DNA of 64,000 bases from Platanthera guangdongensis. Its lineage: Eukaryota > Streptophyta > Magnoliopsida > Asparagales > Orchidaceae. Both the position numbers and the translations under genes were made by a program. Positions 44,637 to 55,865 of the stretch are shown here, piece after piece. The DNA lies in contig CM077163.1 in assembly GCA_039583875.1 (NCBI GenBank), positions 113,903,213 to 113,967,212 on the forward strand, read 5' to 3'. The notes under the pieces are model-generated. The model saw only the letters and a program-made list of their open reading frames with translations. It did not search any database and had not been told where the DNA came from. Each line of letters opens with the position of its first letter. Position 1 is the first letter of the stretch.

Positions 44637-47215
44637 TGTAACACCCCAGTTTTTCAAGAGGGTCAGTCTGCAGTTCTGGAAATTTTTGGGTTCTGGCAGG
44701 AGGCACACGGCCTGCTACATGGGCGTGTCGCAGGGCGTGTCGAGGCCGTGTCGACACTTAGCCCAAGTGTCGACACTTTTGCTTGACAATGTGTCGAGAG
44801 TAGGGCACACGGCCTGCGACACGGGCGTGTCGCAGGGCATGTCAAGGCCATGTCGACACTCGGCCCAAGTGTCGACACTTTCGCTCGACAGTGTGTCGAG
44901 AGTAGAGCACACGGCCTGCGACACGGGCGTGTCGAGTCCGTGTCGACACTCGGCCCGGGTGTCGACACTTTCGCTCGACGAGTGTCGAGACTGGGGTACA
45001 TGGCCTGTGACACGGCCGTGTCACAGGGCGTGTCCCGCTTGGTCGACGATCTTCGCTCGACGTTTTTCCGCGGTGTTGACACAAAGCCTGTCGACGGGTG
45101 TCGAGACTTGGCACACGGCGTGGGACACGGGCGTGTCCCAGGCCGTGTAACCTCTCGGGTTGGTTTCGGGGACGTGTCGATGGAGGCACACGGCTGGCCA
45201 CACGGCCGCGTCACTGGGGACACGGGCATGTCGGATTGAACACGGGCGTGTCGGGTGCCCGTGTGTTGTTCCAGGCGCGTCGATTTGAGACGGTGAATGA
45301 GGCACACGGCCCTGTACACGGGCGTGTGCCAGGCCGTGTTCGGCCCAGGTCTTTTATTTTCCAGGCGGATCGTGGCCTTTCTTTCCCAAATTTTAGGATC
45401 TGACGGTTCAGGACTGTTCTTGGGGAGTTAAGTCCGAGAATAGGGTTGAAGACCCTCATTCTTCTCCAAGCTTTCTCTTACTAAAGATCTAGAGAGAAGT
45501 GAGAACAAGGAAGAAGGAGAAGGAGAGTTTGGGCTGTAGGAGGAGTTTCGGTGCTCCAAATCACGAGCAGAGTCCGGATCCGTGAAGCTTAGATCGTTGC
45601 GAAGATTTCCATCCGGCATTTTTGCCATGGCAAGGAAGAGGAGTCGGAAGGTAACGACACCTATCCTCTCGGTCTTAGGATGCATGTCTTAGCATCATTT
45701 ATTTTCTTTCTTTCTAGTTTTTGGGCATCAAACTCTCAAATGAGAGGGGTTTTGGTTTGCCAAGGTTCAAGAGGAACCTCCGGGTTGATTGAGTCCGTCC
45801 CCGGCATGTTTTTGCATTAGAGATCCGCTCCGTTAGTGGATTAGGCATGGTGGGTGAAGCCGTTGTCGCGACCGTTAGTCCGACTCGGTGATGTTGCATA
45901 AAACGCTAAGGACTCGTAGAGATTCCGTTGCGGCAAGATGCCGTTTGTGATGTGGTGATGTTTTCCCCTTTTTCTCGAGTGAGTACGTGTAGTCGGAACC
46001 GGACAAGGTTAGCTCCTCGCGGCGGTAGATGTTTTCCTTGGTGGACAAGGTTAGCTCCGCGCGAGTTGGAGATGTTTTCCTTGGTGCGCGAAAACGCTGT
46101 AGTACAAAGGAGGTACTAGGGTGGATTTGTCTTGGTTTGTGTTGTGCCAAGGTGTGGCTAGGTCTCCGTGGTCGGCTGGCTATCCCGTGACGTTCACGTC
46201 ATGTGTGGAGAGTGTCCCGACGAGACTAGTCCCCTTCTGTGTGACTGACGAGAATGCCAAGCATGGGGACAAACCCGGGAAATGAGGCCATGAGCGAGTG
46301 GGGTCCGGCAAGGCTTCTTAGAATCAGTCAATTTTGTGTTTGTTGGAATCCTGACATGAGACGTCACAGCTTGTAGGCAAGCCCGGGGTTTGAGACCTTG
46401 AGCGGGTGGGGCCTTGACAAGAATTCCATGAGGCGGCCTGTGAGCCGTTGGGGGAAATGGTGACCCCTTTGTTTGCGGCTTTATGCCAATGGGGAATCAA
46501 TGAGAACACATATGATGTGATGATGTGCTAGATACATACGAGTTAGGGTGCCTTGGGTGAAACCCGGGTTTTTGCATACATGATTGCATAAGTAGGCCCT
46601 TTTTTTATATTATGCTCAACCAGTAGAGAACATGTATGATGTATGTGACATCCAAGCCTATTTTCCATAGTTGCTTTTCTTGCTTATAATTATTGCCTAC
46701 GAAGTGCTAACTTACAGGTTGGAGGGGTACCCCGGGGTCCATTAGGGGCGGCCGGGAGGAGATGTGTTGTTGCACAGTTTGAGGTCAGCCTTTGCTGACC
46801 CACGTTACTAATAAATTTTTCAGGGCAAGGATCGCATGCAGGAGCTAGCTCGCTGGCCAGAAAGGCCTAAGCCTCATGAAGTGTTTTTTTCTTTTTGCAG
46901 CCCTACTTATGAGTTGTTATGTTTGAGACTCTTGTTGACCGGCTTGCATGCCGAGGTAGACTAGGAGTGCTGAGCACATTCATGATTGATGTATTATTTT
47001 TTTTCTTTTGGACACTTGATGTAAGGCCTTAAGGCCATTTGTTTTACTCTTTAGTGGTGGATAACTTCTAGTACTTTTCTGTTTCCGCTGTGTTGTGCAA
47101 AGAGTTTTGAGTGTGGGTAGCTATATCAACTTTTAATGCTAAAGCTGTGGCGTCCGTATGTTGTGGGGCCCCGGCCGGACCCATATTATACATTCATTAC
47201 AGGGGAGGTGTTACA
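44637..47215 (+). repeat. 5' LTR of A
   Basis: TGTAACACCCCAG ... GAGGTGTTACA, 2,579 bases. The palindrome array occupies about 44,705-45,345. The rest has no supported gene. Long open frames in the array, on both strands, are a product of the repeat. Confidence 0.95.
44705..45345 (+). repeat. 102-bp palindrome repeat in A 5' LTR
   Basis: Three units with a 102-base period, each with GGCCTGCGACACGGGCGTGT-type text (GACACGGGCGTGTC at 44,818 and 44,920; the first unit near 44,716 is changed). Each also has the phrase GTGTCGACACT twice and TCGCTCGAC. The third unit lacks 12 bases. More distant relatives follow, to about 45,345. Confidence 0.92.
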
Positions 47216-47218
47216 ATT

Positions 47219-47230
47219 TGGTATCAGAGG
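47219..47230 (+). other. Primer-binding site of A
   Basis: TGGTATCAGAGG lies four bases after the LTR end and is complementary to initiator-Met tRNA. Confidence 0.8.
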
Positions 47231-47348
47231 CAGGTTGCGATTCAAGGTCGAAGTGTAGAGAAGTTATCCACATTAGAGTAACGCGGGACCATGAGTGTCC
47301 TTATGTTTAAGTCTTGAGATTTGAGACTGAATCCTTGTTTCTTGTTTC

Positions 47349-48515
47349 TTGAAGAGTGCAAGCAACGAGGCGGGAACGTCGAGAGCAAGAGAAGAGCTTT
47401 CGGCGAGCAGTGCTACTGCTCCAGGTCTGTTGGGCACGGGCGTAAACCCGGCCGAATTCTGCCGCATACTTGCAGAAGCGATGGTGGCATCTCAGGCTGC
47501 AGCAGCAGCTCAGGTGTCAACCCCTGCCACACCGGACACGGGACTTCCGTGCTAGGCGGAGAGGCCAGGCGAGTGGAGCCTTTGGCGGAAAGGGCGGTGG
47601 TCGGACATGGAGACCGACACATGAAGTACTTCCTGAGTTTTCATCCCCCGTCATTCAAGGGAGTGGGTACGCCAACGGATGCGTAGGACTGGTGGGTTCG
47701 CATTCAAGAGCTTCTAAGGGCGGCAGAGACACCAAAGGAAAATAAAGCTGAGTATGCGGCTTTCATGTTGGAAGGAGATGCCAAGTTATGGTGGGTGAGC
47801 CATAGCGGCCGCCAGTTCCCGGGACACACTCCGTCGGTGGAAGAGTTTGGGCATGCTTTCCTAAAGAGGTATATTCCAGTTTCTACACGTTTGGCCCTTC
47901 AGAGGCAGTTTCTGTATTTAATGCAGCGAGACAAGACAGTAGATGAGTACGTGCAATTGTTCACCCGGTTGGGTCGTTATGCGGGAACGACTATGGCAGA
48001 TGATGTAGAGAGGGATATCCTCTTCTACCAGGGGCTGAGGGATAATTTGAGACAACCCCTCATCTCCATGAAGAGAGCCGGATTCAATGAACTAGTTGAG
48101 GCTGCCAGGATTTTGGAAAGTGATTTGGAGCGAACCCAATGCCGTAAGGGTTTTACTCCCAAGCAAGGGGAAGGGAAGCCTTCCCAATCTCATGGAAAGT
48201 CAGAAGGGAGTAGGTGGAGGAAGAAGCCTCACACTTCCAGATCGGGTGAGAAGAGCAATTGGACGCCTGGGGGTTCTCACTCTAGGGGACCGCCGACGTG
48301 CTACAACTACGGTAAGGTGGGGCACATAGCTCGTGTTTGTCCCCAAGGAGGAGCGGGACAAGAGGCAAAGCAGGAGCAGACTGTGCGCTCCGGCCCCAGT
48401 GCTGCAGAGAAAGGAAAGATGGCAGAGTGGAGCGCTTCTCAGTTCCAACCGGTGCAACCAAGGGCCTACAACCATGGACAGCAGGAAGCGATCCGCCAGA
48501 CTGATGTGGTGACAG
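47349..48515 (+). pseudogene. gag: gag of A (one frameshift, one stop)
   Basis: The frame opens without a clear ATG near 47,349; the first in-frame ATG is 47,481. It has an alanine-rich N-terminal part, then a frameshift near 47,545. The capsid region follows: FHPPSFKGVGTPTDA, a TAG at 47,684, DWWVRIQELL, GDAKLWWVSH, FLKRYIPVS, DEYVQLFTRLGRYAG and FYQGLRDNLRQPL. The zinc knuckle CYNYGKVGHIARVC (48,299-48,340) has tyrosine at the second cysteine position (TAC, 48,308-48,310). The frame reaches a D-V-V-T motif and then the candidate intron. Tekay-like gag is the closest type known to me. Confidence 0.88.
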
Positions 48516-48586
48516 GTATGAAGAAAATTTAAGTTTAAATTTTGTGCTTCATCCTTTTAGACTTTTGTGTGATGTCTATGTTGTAG
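48516..48586 (+). other. Candidate intron at gag-protease junction of A
   Basis: 71 bases begin GTATGAAG after a perfect CAG (48,513-48,515) and end TTGTAG. They are T/A-rich with three stops, between GC-richer coding parts. Skipping it links the gag frame to the protease frame in phase 1 and places the D-T-G motif at the usual distance. Without skipping, gag ends at 48,530. A second AG at 48,597-48,598 would also keep the frame. Confidence 0.6.
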
Positions 48587-51500
48587 GCTTCGTGTTAGTT
48601 TCCGGATACCCCGCTAGGGTATTGTTTGATACGGGAGCATCACACTCCTTTCTTGCGGAGAGCTTCATCCGGGGAATAGGAGTTGAGTCTTTCTCGGCGG
48701 ACGCGGAGTTGAAAGTGCGTATGCCCAATGGGTCATCCATGACCACCGGGGTCAAAGGGCGCATCTATTGGGAGCTAGACGGAGTTGACTTTGTTTTGGT
48801 AGCGGCGGTTTTGCCATTGGTGGAGTTCGATGTCATCTTGGGCATGGACTGGCTCGCAGAGCAGCGCGCCAGTATTGATTGCCTTTCTAAGGTGGTGACC
48901 TTAAGGAGGAAAGGGCAGACAGAAGTCAAATTTGAGGGCCTTTGTGGAGTGGCCTGTTCCCTGATTTCGGCCATGCAGTTGGTGCGGGCGGTTAACCAGG
49001 GTGTTGTAGCGCTTGTAGCGTTATTGGAGGTTCGTCTCTCCCAGCTGTCTATTGATGAAGTGCCCGTAGTGGCAGAGTTCAAGGATGTGTTTCCGGAAGA
49101 ACTTCCTGGAGCGCCTCCTCGGAGGGAGATCGATTTCTCCATCGAGTTAGTGCCGGAGGCTAGGACGGTGTCACGTCCTCCGTTTAGGATGACACCAAAG
49201 GAGTTGGCTGAACTTAAAGTACAGTTGCAAGAATTGTTGGAGCAAGGGTATATCAGACCCAGTTCTTCACCGTGGAGTGCGCCGGTGTTGTTTGTAAAGA
49301 AGAAAGACGGTAGCATGCGGCTATGCATTGACTACCGAGAGCTGAATAAATTGACCGTCAAGAATAAGTATCCGATTCCTCGGATAGATGACCTGTTCGA
49401 CCAATTGGTAGGGTCAGTAGTGTATTCAAAATTGGACTTGAAGTCAGGCTATTATCAGTTGCGAATTCGGGATGAGGACATACCCAAGATAGCCTTTGGT
49501 ACAAGGTATGGACACTTTGAGTTTACGGTGATGCCGTTCGGGCTGACGAACGCACCATCTGTGTTCATGGATCTCATGAATCAGGTATTTCGGGAATACT
49601 TGGATTCTTTTGTGGTTGTCTTCATTGATGATATTTTGGTGTATTCCAAATCGCAAGTGGAGCATGAGACCCACTTGAGAATGGTTCTGCAAGTGTTGAG
49701 GGAGAATGAGTTGTATGCAAAATTCTCCAAATGCGAGTTCTGGTTGGAGAAGGTGGCATTTTTGGGTCACGTGATTAGCGGGGAAGGGGTGGCAGTGGAC
49801 CCAACAAAAGTTGAAGCCATTAGAGATTGGCCGGTTTTGAGGACCGTGGCGGAGGTCCGAAGTTTTCTTGGACTAGCCGGGTATTACAGAAGGTTCGTGG
49901 AGAATTTTTCGCGGATAGCTCTACCCCTCACCTCACTCACACGTAAAGATCATAAGTTTATGTGGACTCAAGAGTGTAGCCAAGCATTTGAGGCACTAAA
50001 GGAGAGACTAATGGCGTCTCCAATCCTAAGTCTACCGCAAGGGACCGAGGGATTTCATATCTTCAGTGACGCATCGGGATGCGGCTTGGGTTGCGTTTTG
50101 GTGCAACAGGGGAAGGTGATAGCTTTTGGGTCTAGACAGTTGAAGCCTCATAAGAGGAATTACCCCGTCCACGACTTGGAGTTAGCGGCGGTAATTTTTG
50201 CGTTGAAAATATGGCGGCATTATGTTTATGGTGCAAAGGTGGAGATCTTCACGGATCACAAAAGCTTGAAGTATCTATTGGATCAAAAGGACTTGAACAT
50301 GCGGCAACGCAGGCGGGTTGAGTTTCTTAGAGACTATGAAGTGGCAATTCAGTATACGCCAGGTAAAGCCAATGTGGTGGCTGATGCCTTGAGTAGGAAG
50401 TACTCAGTGCAAGGGAATTGGATCGAAGCTCATGATGAGCGGTTGGTGCGGGAATGGGAGTCCCTTGGTTTGGAATGTGTTGCAAGAGGCGAGTCCAGCG
50501 AGGCTCGGTTGACTGGATTGAGGTGCAGAATGACTTGTTCGATCGCATTCGGGAAGCGACTCGGTTGGATGTGGAGTTTCAACCTTTTGTGTTGGAGGCT
50601 CAAACGGGCGAGAGCAGCGCCTGGGAGATGATAGATGGGATTCTGAGGAAGGACGGAAGGGTTTGTATACCGCAGTTTGGCAAACTCCGTGAGGAGTTGA
50701 TGTTTGAGGCTCACTTCACAAAGTACTCCATTCACCCGGGTAGTACAAAGATGTACTTGGATATGAAGAAATCCTTTTGGTGGCCGGGGCTGAAGCGGGA
50801 CGTAGCTTTGTACGTGAATCGTTGTCAAACTTGTGCCTTGGTGAAGGCCGAATGTCAGAAGCCGGGCGAGTTCCTGAAGCCCCTTCCAATCCCTGAATGG
50901 AAATTTGATGACATCTCCATGGACTTTGTGCATGGTTTGCCTAGATCGCAGCAGGGTAATGATGCTATTTGGGTGATCGTAGATCGCCTAACCAAGGTGG
51001 CTCACTTTATCCCAAACCGGAAAGAGGACAGCGTGGAGAAGCTGGTGGAGTTGTATGTTCGTAACATTGTGCGACTGCACGGAATTCCTAAGAGCATAGT
51101 CAGTGATCGAGATGGACGATTTACGTCCAAGGACTGGAGATTGGTTCAGAAGAGCTTGGGCACGAAGCTAAAGTTCAGTACGGCGTTCCATCCTCAAACT
51201 GATGGGCAAACAGAGAGAACGAACCGTACCATGGAGGACATGCTGAGAATGTGTGTTCTTGACTTCGGCAAAAAGTGGGAGGATCACCTCTTCATGGTGG
51301 AATTCGCGTACAACAACAGTTTTCAAGCAAGTATAAAAATGGCGCCATACGAAGCTTTGTATGGGAGGCGGTGTCGAACACCAATGTCTTGGGCAGAGGC
51401 GGGAGACACCAAAATTTTGGGAAAAGAGGTGGTAGTGGACGCTTGTGAGTTGGTACGGACCATTCAAGAGCGTATGAAGGTGGCGCAAGACCGATAAGCA

Positions 51501-51971
51501 AAATACTTTAATGCTCGTCACCGGAAGTTGGAGTTTGCGGTAGGTGATTGGGTCTATTTGAAGATCAAACCGTTCAAAGGCGTCTCACGGATTCGCCGAC
51601 TCAAGAAGTTGAGTCCAAGGTTTTTGGGGCCTTTTGAAGTTATTGAACGGGTGGGAGAAGCAGCCTATTGGTTGGCGTTGTCCGCGGAGCTGAGTGGGTT
51701 GCATGACGTATTCCACATCTCCGTTTTGAGGAAAGTCTTGGTGGAGGCTAGCGTGGTGATTGAGCCGGCATCGGTGCCGATTGAGGAAGACTTGATCACG
51801 CGAGTCCTCCCAATTGCTATAGAGGATTCGGAGACTCGGCAATTGCGGAGTAAAGAAGCTAAACTTGTGAAAGTTCGTTGGGACAACTGCGGTTGTGAGG
51901 AGTTCTCTTGGGAGCGAGATCAGGCCATGCTAGAAGATTATCCGGAAGTCTTCTTGTCAGGTACAATTTAA
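48587..51971 (+). pseudogene. pol: pol of A (protease, RT, RNase H, integrase, chromodomain), one frameshift and one stop
   Basis: The protease D-T-G is at 48,628-48,636. RT runs from ~49,190 with [19 protein letters not shown] and the active site F-I-D-D at 49,621-49,632. RNase H has [10 protein letters not shown] (first catalytic D at 50,068) and [13 protein letters not shown] frameshift near 50,490 moves reading to another frame. The integrase zinc finger (H-x-x-H, C-Q-T-C) lies at about 50,710-50,840, and the catalytic residues D 50,922, D 51,105 and E 51,213 are all present, the last two 35 residues apart. A TAA at 51,495 interrupts. The GPY/F-like region and LHDVFHIS follow, then the chromodomain-like tail ending YPEVF; the frame ends at 51,969. 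Apart from these lesions the enzymes look complete. Confidence 0.94.
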
Positions 51972-52014
51972 GTTTTGTACCCTTTGATTTGAAATTTCGG
52001 GACAAAATTCTGTT

Positions 52015-52028
52015 AAGTGGGGGAGAGT
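52015..52028 (+). other. Polypurine tract of A
   Basis: AAGTGGGGGAGAGT lies just before the 3' LTR. It is the plus-strand primer. Confidence 0.8.
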
Positions 52029-54619
52029 TGTAACACCCCAGTTTTCAAGAGGGTCAGCCTGCAGTTCTGGAACTTTTTGGGTTTCTGGCAGGAGGCACAC
52101 GGCCTGCGACACGGGCGTGTCGCAGGGCGTGTCGAGGCCGTGTCGACACTCGGCCCAAGTGTCGACACTTTCGCTCGACAATGTGTCGAGAGTAGGGCAC
52201 ACGGCCTGCGACACGGGCGTGTCGCAGAGCGTGTCAAGGCCGTGTCGACACTCGGCCCAAGTGTCGACACTTTCGCTCGACAGTGTGTCGAGAGTAGAGC
52301 ACACGGCCTGCGACACGGGCGTGTCGCAGGGCGTGTCGAGTCCGTGTCGACACTCGGCCCGGGTGTCGACACTTTCGCTCGACGAGTGTCGAGACTGGGG
52401 TACATGGCCTGTGACACGGCCGTGTCACAGGGCGTGTCCCGCTTGGTCGACGATCTTCGCTCGACGTTTTTCCGCGGTGTCGACACAAAGCCTGTCGACA
52501 GTTGTCGAGACTTGGCACACGGCGTGGGACACGGGCGTGTCCCAGGCCGTGTCACCTCTCGGGTTGGTTTCGGGGACGTGTCGATGGAGGCACACGGCTG
52601 GCCACACGGCCGCGTCACTGGGGACATGGGCATGTCGGATTGAACACGGGCGTGTCGGGTGCCCGTGTGTTGTTCCAGGCGCGTCGATTTGAGACAGCGA
52701 ATGAGGCACACGGCCCTGGACACGGGCGTGTGCCAGGCCGTGTTCGGCCTAGGTCTTTTATTTTTCAGGCGGATCGTGGCCTTTCTTTCCCAGATTTTAG
52801 GATCTGACGGTTCAGGACTGTTCTTGGGGAGTTAAGTCCGAGAATAGGGTTGAAGACCCTCATTCTTCTCCAAGCTTTCTCTTACTAAAGATCTAGAGAG
52901 AAGCGAGAACAAGGAAGAAGGAGAAGGAGAGTTTGGGCTGTAGGAGGAGTTTCGGTGCTCCAAATCGCGAGCAGAGTCCGGATCCGTGAAGCTTAGATCG
53001 TTGCGAAGATTTCCATCCGGCCTTTTTGCCATGACAAGGAAGAGGAGTCGGAAGGTAACGACACCTATCCTCTCGGTCTTAGGATGCATGTCTTAGCATC
53101 ATTTATTTTCTTTCTTTCTAGTTTTTGGGCATCAAACTCTCAAATGAGAGGGGCTTTGGTTTGCCAAGGTTCAAGAGGAACCTCCGGGTTGATTGAGTCC
53201 GTACCCGACATGTTTTTGCATTAGAGATCCGCTCCATTAGTGGATTAGGCATGGTGGGTGAAGCCGTTGTCGCGACCGTTAGTTCGACTCGGTGATGTTG
53301 CATAAAACGCTAAGGACCCGTAGAGATTCCGCTACGGCAAAATGCTGTTTGTGATGTGGTGATGTTTTCCCCTTTTTCTCGAGTTAGTACGTGTAGTCGG
53401 AACCGGACAAGGTTAGCTCCTCGCGGCGGTAGATGTTTTCCTTGGTGGATAAGGTTAGCTCCGCGCGAGTTGGAGATGTTTTCCTTGGTGTGCGGAAACG
53501 CTGCAGTACAAAGGAGGGACTAGGGTGGATTTGTCTTGGTTTGTGTTGTGCCAAGGTGTGGCTAGGTCTCCGTGGTCGGCTGGCTATCCCGTGACGTTCA
53601 CGTCATGTGTGGAGAGTGTCCCGGCGAGACTAGTCCCCTTCTGTATGACTGACGAGAATGCCAAGCATGGGGACAAACCCGGGCAATGAGGCCATGAGCG
53701 GGTGGGGTCCGACAAGGCTTCTTAGAATCGGTCAATTTTGTGTTTGTTGGAATCCTGACATGAGATGTCAGAGCTTGTAGGCAAGCCCGGGGTTTGAGAC
53801 CTTGAGCGGGTGGGGCCTTGACAAGAATTCCATGAGGCAGCCTGTGAGCCGTTGGGGGAAATGGTGACCCCTTTGTTTGCGGCTTTATGCCAATGGGGAA
53901 TCAATGAGAACCCATATGATGTGATGATGTGCTAGATACATACGAGTTAGGGTGCCTTGGGTGAAACCCGGGTTATTGCATACATGATTGCATAAGTAGG
54001 CCCATTTTTTTATATTATGCTCAACCGGTAGAGAACATGTATGATGTATATGACATCCAAGCCTGTTTTCCATAGTTGCTTTTCTTGCTTATGATTATTG
54101 CCTACGAAGTGCTAACTTGCAGGTTGGAGGGGTACCCCAGGGTACGTTAGGGGCGGCCGGGAGGAGATGTGTTGTTACACAGTTTGAGGTCAGCCTTTGC
54201 TGACCCACGTTACTAATAAAATTTTCAGGGCAAGGATCGCATACAGGAGCTAGCTCGCCGGCCAGAAAGGCCTAAGCCTCATGAAGTGTTTTTCTCTTTT
54301 TGCAGCCCTACTTATGAGTTGTTATGTTTGAGACTCTTGTTGACCGGCTTGCATGCCGAGGTAGACTAGGAGTGTTGAGCACATTCATGATTGATGTATT
54401 ATTTTTTTCTTTTGGACACTTGATGTAAGGCCTTAAGGCCATTTGTTTTACTCTTTAGTGGTGGATAACTTCTAGTCCTGTTCTGTTTCCGCTGTGTTGT
54501 GCAAAGAGTTTTGAGTGTGGGTAGCTATATCAACTTTTAATTCTAAAGCTGTGGCGTCCGTATGTTGTGGGGCCCCGGCTGGACCCATATTATACGTTCA
54601 TTACAGGCGAGGTATTACA
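52029..54619 (+). repeat. 3' LTR of A
   Basis: TGTAACACCCCAG ... GAGGTATTACA, 2,591 bases. It is 12 bases longer than the 5' LTR, explained by a 12-base block in the third 102-base unit. There is no supported gene. Confidence 0.95.
52090..52750 (+). repeat. 102-bp palindrome repeat in A 3' LTR
   Basis: GACACGGGCGTGTC occurs at 52,108, 52,210 and 52,312, exactly 102 bases apart, each followed by GCAGxGCGTGTC and, further on, GTGTCGACACT. A fourth, changed unit with GACACGGCCGTGTC is near 52,411. GGGACACGGGCGTGTCCC near 52,527 is an 18-base near-palindrome. Confidence 0.93.
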
Positions 54620-55865
54620 GAGAAGAACTTAGTTGGGACTTCAACAAGCTCAGGCGCTGATCGGATGAAGTCCGGTGATAGTGCAGTTATCTGGCATGAA
54701 AGACTGGGGCATGTAGGGATGGACAAGCTGAAAGCAACGGCGGTAAGAAGACTCGTAAGAGGATTGCCTAGATTGTCATCCTATGGAGGTGGTCAAGGGT
54801 GTGCGGGATGTAAGCATGGTGAAGCTTATCATTTTATGGTCGATAAGAAACAATCCAGATGTAAAGGACCTTTGGAGGTTGTCCATTGTGCTCTGGTTGG
54901 ACCGACCGTCACCACCAGTATTGGAGGCAACAAGTATATGTTGATATTGGTTGATGACTATTCAAGGTACACTAGGGTATACTTCATGAAGGCGAAGTTG
55001 AACATGATGCGCTTGTTTGTGGAGTTCAAGAAGCTTGTTAAAGTCCAGCTTGGCCTGCGGATCAAGAAGTTGAGGACAAGCTTCACTGGTGAGTTTGGCT
55101 CAACTGAGTTCTCGAACGTTTACAGAAAGCATGGGATGCGGAAGGAGCTTTATTGTGGACATAGTTCACAGCAAGGTGGTATTGCTTCTTGCATGATCCA
55201 TTGGTTGACGGAGACCTGCAAGTGTTGGCTTCGGATTAAAGGCGTTCCTAAGGCTTTTTGGGCAGAAGGAATGGCCTGTGCTGCTCATGTCATCAATCAG
55301 ATGACTCTTAGTCCTATCAATGTGAAGACTCCTTATGAGCTGATGTTCAGGGTGAAGCCATTGTAAAGCTCCTACAGGTGTTTTGATCTACCTGCTACGT
55401 ACACACTCCGGATGCTCTCAAGACGAAGCTAGTCTTTGTTGGGTATGATGAGCAGAGGAGAAGATGGAGGTGTATGGATCATGCGATGAACAGGCACATC
55501 GTGTCGTAAGACGTTGTCTTCGGTGAGTTGACATCGTATTGGGATAGCTCTTATGTGGAGCTAGAGATGAGCAGGTCAGATGGTGGGCTGAAGGAGGCTG
55601 CTGCTAAGGTTCAGCTGGAGCTACCTAAGTCACCAAGATCTCTAGGTTGTTCTAGCTCCGGGGGAAAGGCGTCAGGGTCTGGAAGAAGTGGGAGCGATGC
55701 TACAAGAACTTCTGACTAGAAGGCGGAGGCTTCCATTTCATCAAGCAGGGGGAGTGATGTTCCAGGTAGTTCTTGTTCGATAGCGGAGACTTCTGGTTCA
55801 GGTAGTAGGGGGAGGGTTGCTCTAGCTGCTCCTGGTTCAAGTGAGGTGGCATCTTGTTAAGGAAG
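54620..55865 (+). pseudogene. Pre-integrase and integrase-like region of copia C, catalytic residues lost
   Basis: With A removed, the gag frame runs straight into this region, in phase across the GAGAA target. It has IWHERLGHVGMDKL (GAG-pre-integrase, ~54,688) and C-x2-C. The integrase core has LILVDDYSRYTRVYF and ends in the copia signature TPYELMF. The catalytic triad is gone: HCALVGP stands where HxD-x-x-GP is expected, LRTSFTGEF where the second D is expected, and QQGGIASC where the E of QQNGVAE is expected. The frame is nevertheless open from 54,620 to 55,364. It then continues in another frame (VFVGYDEQRR, then a serine/glycine-rich linker) with stops at 55,507, 55,717 and 55,858. Confidence 0.8.

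Larger units (their letters stand above)
44637..54619 (+). mobile_element. Full-length Tekay-like Ty3/gypsy chromovirus A
   Basis: 9,983 bases, with LTRs of 2,579 and 2,591 bases and a perfect TSD GAGAA (44,632-44,636 and 54,620-54,624). Internal order is PBS, gag, candidate intron, protease, RT, RNase H, integrase, chromodomain-like tail and polypurine tract. It lies inside the internal region of C. By eye the two LTRs differ at 7 of about 310 positions in 45,341-45,650 versus 52,742-53,050, mostly transitions, so the insertion is fairly recent. It carries few coding lesions. Confidence 0.95.

Noticed and set aside
44705..45345. CRISPR-like array
   Set aside because: Units are ~102 bases with similar, not unique, sequence between the palindromes; there are no cas genes, and the setting is a plant LTR.
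47219..47230. tRNA gene at TGGTATCAGAG sites
   Set aside because: These are primer-binding sites next to LTR ends; no cloverleaf sequence surrounds them.
48765..49328. Antisense frames opposite A protease and RT (also 49,444-49,770 and 35,649-35,975)
   Set aside because: They lie opposite strongly supported coding sequence on the plus strand and show no known motif.
52013..52723. Long open frames on both strands in the A LTR arrays (up to ~236 codons; also 44,663-45,319)
   Set aside because: They follow the 102-base palindrome repeat, whose period is a multiple of three and which has few stops. The peptides are repetitive and have no protein-family features.
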